From: DASRDR01 sp035550795
GTDB lineage: Bacteria > Methylomirabilota > Methylomirabilia > Rokubacteriales > DASRDR01
Length of the DNA stretch: 64,000 nt
Direction of reading: 5' to 3'
Assembly (NCBI GenBank): GCA_035550795.1
Contig: DASZOL010000060.1
Location: 1 to 64,000, forward strand
A model generated the notes under the pieces. That model ran no database searches. It was not told the origin of the DNA and worked only from the letters and a program-made list of their open reading frames with translations. The translations under genes and the position numbers were made by a program. This document shows, piece after piece, positions 61,646-64,000 of this stretch; position 1 is the first letter of the stretch; each line of letters begins with the position of its first letter.

Positions 61646-62989
61646 ATGGCGCGCTGGCTCGGACTCCTGGCGATCCTCTCGGCCGCGCTGCTGGCCGCGG
61701 TGCTGCCCGCCCCGACGCCCTCGCACTCCCAGGGAGTCGAGGTCTTCCTCAACGTGACCCAGGGCGGCTCGAAGAAGCTCGGCATCGCGATCCCGGAGTT
61801 CACGCGGCTCACCCAGGCGCCGGACGAGGGCAACTTCGCCCGGGCCATCCCGGAGATCATCGGCAACGACCTCCGGTTCTCGGCTCTCTTCGCGGTGGCC
61901 AACGTTCCCGCCCTGCCCGCCACGAAGGACGGCATCCAGCAGGAGTTCGCCCGCCTCCAGCAAGCAGGCGCTCACGCCGCGATGCATGGCCTCATGCGGA
62001 TCGACGGCCAGCGGCTCACGATCGAGTTCCGCCTTCACGACCTCACGAACCCCGAGTTCCGCTTGATCGCCTCGAAGATGTTCTGGGTGGAGCCTCTCGC
62101 CGACCACCGCCGGCTGGCGCACAGGATCGCCGACGAGGTCGTCCACCAGTTCACCGGTGAGCGTGGTATCGCCGAGACGAAGATCGTGTACGTGTCGCAG
62201 TTCAGCGCCAACAAGGAACTCGTCATGATCGACTACGACGGGTTCAACCAGGCGCAGCTCACGAACCTGCGGAGCACCTCCCTGTCGCCGGCCTGGAGTC
62301 CGACGGACTCGTCGGTGGCGTTCACCTCGTTCTTCAAGGGGTACCCGTACCTCTTCCGGATCTTTCCGTTCAACCCTCGCCGCCGGGGGCAGGACCCGGA
62401 GCTGATGTCGGCCTGGCCGGGCATCAACACGGCGCCCGCGTGGGCGCCCGACGGCCGGACCCTGGCTCTCACGCTGTCCAAGGGGGGCAACCCGGACATC
62501 TTTACCCTCCGCGTCGGCACGTCGGACTTCCGGCAGCTCACCAACAGCCGCGGGATCGAGACGGACCCGAGCTGGTCACCCACCGGCCGTCAGATCGTCT
62601 TCACCTCGGATCGCTCGGGCTCCCCCCAGATCTGGGTGATGGACGCCGAGGGGACGAACGCCCGGCGGCTCTCATCCGGAGGCTCCTATGACACGCAGCC
62701 GCGCTGGTCGCCGCGGGGCGACACGATCGTCTTCACGCGCCGGACCTCCAGTGGCTTCGACCTCTGGGCCATCAACCCCGACGGGTCGAACGCGCGGCCC
62801 CTGACCCAGTCCAACGGGAGCAACGAGGGGGCATCCTGGGCGCCGAACGGCCGTCACCTGGTGTTCTCTTCGACGCGCGGCGGGCGAGCTCAGCTCTACA
62901 CGATGTTGGCCGACGGTACCGAGCAGCAGCCACTCACTCGAGACCGGGGCGAGGCGTCCAGCCCCACGTGGTCGCCGCGACCGCAATGA
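61646..62989 (+). CDS. tolB: Tol-Pal system beta-propeller protein TolB
   Basis: 447 residues from ATG 61646, which has GGCAGGGA upstream. Signal peptide (about 1-30), N-terminal alpha/beta domain (about 30-165), then a six-bladed propeller with repeated PAWSPTDSSVAF, PSWSPTGRQIVF and PRWSPRGDTIVF strands. A periplasmic protein that binds Pal. Complete and of standard length. Confidence 0.95.
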   Translation: MARWLGLLAILSAALLAAVLPAPTPSHSQGVEVFLNVTQGGSKKLGIAIPEFTRLTQAPDEGNFARAIPEIIGNDLRFSALFAVANVPALPATKDGIQQEFARLQQAGAHAAMHGLMRIDGQRLTIEFRLHDLTNPEFRLIASKMFWVEPLADHRRLAHRIADEVVHQFTGERGIAETKIVYVSQFSANKELVMIDYDGFNQAQLTNLRSTSLSPAWSPTDSSVAFTSFFKGYPYLFRIFPFNPRRRGQDPELMSAWPGINTAPAWAPDGRTLALTLSKGGNPDIFTLRVGTSDFRQLTNSRGIETDPSWSPTGRQIVFTSDRSGSPQIWVMDAEGTNARRLSSGGSYDTQPRWSPRGDTIVFTRRTSSGFDLWAINPDGSNARPLTQSNGSNEGASWAPNGRHLVFSSTRGGRAQLYTMLADGTEQQPLTRDRGEASSPTWSPRPQ

Positions 62990-63027
62990 GGTCTCGACCA
63001 GGCCCCACCCAGAGAAAGGAGCGTGGT

Positions 63028-63753
63028 ATGAGCCGGAAACCCTGGCAGACAACCTTTGCCGTGCTTGCGCTGTTCGCCGCGTCCGTGGTCCTGACGGGGT
63101 GTCCGAAGAAGCCGGCGCCCCAGGCCGGGACGGGCCCGGGCGGTGGCGCTGGACCGACCGTGTCGGGTGGAACCGGCAGCGGCGCCGGTGGGGCGGGCGC
63201 GGCCGGAGCAGGTGGCACGGGCGCCGGCGGCGGCGCGATGGGCAGCGGGCCCGGCTCGGCCGGCAGCATGGGCGCTGGCACGGGCGGCGCGGGCGCCGGC
63301 GGCACGGGAGCGGCCGGGGCCGGTGGCGCGGGCGCGGCGGGCGGCGCGGGCGCCGGGATGGCCGGCGCGACCGGCACGACGATCCCGTCCCTTCCGTCAC
63401 CGAAGGAGTTCGTGGAGAGCGGCGCGCTCCGCGACGTGTACTTTGAATTCGATCGGTACGATGTCCGGGCCGGGGACAAGGGCACGCTGGACGAGAACGC
63501 CAGGTGGCTGAAGACCAACCAGACCGCCCTGCTCCTGATCGAAGGACACGCGGACGAGCGCGGAACCAACGAGTACAATCTCGCGCTCGGCGAGCGACGG
63601 GCCAAGGCGACGCGCGACTACCTCGTGTCACTGGGCATCGATGCGGGGCGGATCACCGTGATCAGCTACGGTGAGGAGCGCCCGACCTGCACTGACAAGA
63701 ACGACGGCTGCTGGGTGAAGAACCGCCGCGCCCACTTCCTCGTCAAGCAGTAA
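63028..63753 (+). CDS. pal: peptidoglycan-associated lipoprotein with expanded Gly-rich linker
   Basis: 241 residues from ATG 63028 (AGAAAGGA upstream). Lipobox LTGC with Cys25; an 84-residue Gly/Ala-rich linker (about 34-117); OmpA-type peptidoglycan-binding domain (about 130-241) with VYFEFDRYDV and EGHADERGTNEYNLALGERRA. Outer-membrane lipoprotein of the Tol-Pal complex. Two cysteines (PTCTDKNDGCW) near the C-terminus are characteristic of some Pal clades. The linker is far longer than in typical Pal (about 170 residues in total). Confidence 0.94.
   Translation: MSRKPWQTTFAVLALFAASVVLTGCPKKPAPQAGTGPGGGAGPTVSGGTGSGAGGAGAAGAGGTGAGGGAMGSGPGSAGSMGAGTGGAGAGGTGAAGAGGAGAAGGAGAGMAGATGTTIPSLPSPKEFVESGALRDVYFEFDRYDVRAGDKGTLDENARWLKTNQTALLLIEGHADERGTNEYNLALGERRAKATRDYLVSLGIDAGRITVISYGEERPTCTDKNDGCWVKNRRAHFLVKQ
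63127..63378 (+). repeat. low-complexity Gly/Ala/Ser/Thr linker region in pal
   Basis: About 250 bases of GC-only irregular repeats coding GAGGAGAAGAGGTGAG-like sequence between the lipobox and the OmpA domain. No fixed unit, unlike the 15-bp unit of the OmpA-family protein at 5.8 kb. Confidence 0.8.
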
Positions 63754-63760
63754 CGACCGA

Positions 63761-64000
63761 GTGGCGTCGTGGAGGCCGGGGGGCCGGCTGACAGCAGTCC
63801 TCGGAGCGATTACCCTGCTCGCAGGGTGCGCTCCGGAAGCCGCCCCCCTCCTCCGCGAGGATTTCGACCGGCTTCGCGCTGACCTGCTGCGGGTCGAGCA
63901 GGAGATCCAGGGCAGTCGGGCCGCCCTCCAGACCGAGATCCAGGCGACCGATCGCCGGACGACCCAGACGCTCACCGAGATCCAGCGGAGCCAGGCGCGC
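63761..64000 (+). CDS. cpoB: CpoB/YbgF-like Tol-associated lipoprotein, 3' part cut by window edge
   Basis: 80 codons from GTG 63761 to the edge, no stop. A hydrophobic signal ends in a lipobox LAGC (Cys23), then a heptad-rich helix (LREDFDRLRADLLRVEQEIQ...) typical of the CpoB/YbgF trimerising coiled coil. It is 7 bases after pal, where CpoB normally lies. Unlike E. coli CpoB, which is soluble periplasmic, this one appears to be a lipoprotein. The TPR domain would be off the edge. Confidence 0.8.
   Translation, partial: MASWRPGGRLTAVLGAITLLAGCAPEAAPLLREDFDRLRADLLRVEQEIQGSRAALQTEIQATDRRTTQTLTEIQRSQAR

Overview
This 64 kb window is a contiguous, densely coded, very GC-rich bacterial chromosome segment. 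It carries a Tol-Pal set, OmpA-type proteins, Lgt and a BamE-like lipoprotein, so the cell has an outer membrane. Gene content and GC suggest an uncultured environmental lineage such as Candidatus Rokubacteria / Methylomirabilota. That placement is my inference from gene style, not a computed phylogeny. About 58 protein genes, one tRNA and one insertion sequence are supported. Many neighbouring genes overlap by 1-4 bases (NTGA junctions), which marks tight operons.

Left part (1-12 kb): acetyl-CoA synthetase (runs off the left edge), an ApgM-type phosphoglycerate mutase, a Rossmann-DHH fusion phosphoesterase, an OmpA-domain outer-membrane protein with a long Pro-Gly-Ala linker, a small secreted protein, a LapA-like protein, MgtE, a methyltransferase, an alpha/beta hydrolase and an orphan NtrC-type regulator. 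A long minus-strand run (19.1 down to 12.3 kb) follows in transcription order: crotonase-family protein, family 2 glycosyltransferase, two PTPS/QueD paralogs, FolE, an SDR, an A-type Fe-S protein, MoaD, MoaE and TilS. FolE + PTPS + SDR is the enzyme set expected for a tetrahydrobiopterin-like pterin.

Middle (19-37 kb): a tiny, extremely aspartate-rich protein with a perfect -10 box and strong ribosome site, an elongator-type tRNA with CAU anticodon, a PuuD-like membrane protein behind a strong promoter and a 20-bp tandem repeat, a small cytochrome c, a UvrA-family protein, an MFS carrier, and an ion-transport block (three CPA2 antiporters, a second MgtE, a PII-like protein). Then come a lipid thiolase with its OB-fold partner, a GT39 transferase and an SDR.

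Right part (37-64 kb): a VTC-type polyphosphate polymerase domain protein and a DUF4956 membrane protein converge on a large CotH-kinase/lamin-tail protein. A complete IS1634-type element lies 25 bp upstream of cotH and may have split it from a MoxR-VWA pair. Next are MFS, M48 and M20 genes, a tandem-domain ThyX-like protein, AzlCD, a Tat-exported cyclase-family protein, a BamE-like lipoprotein, an EamA transporter, a PolB-like exonuclease, a diguanylate cyclase, an MBL hydrolase, lgt, and the Tol-Pal operon tolQ-tolR-tolA/tonB-tolB-pal-cpoB, which runs off the right edge.

Best leads for something undescribed: the VTC/DUF4956/CotH triad, the pterin operon with a Cys-less PTPS paralog, the Asp-rich mini-protein, the ThyX tandem with complementary degenerate motifs, and the MgtE-antiporter-PII operon.
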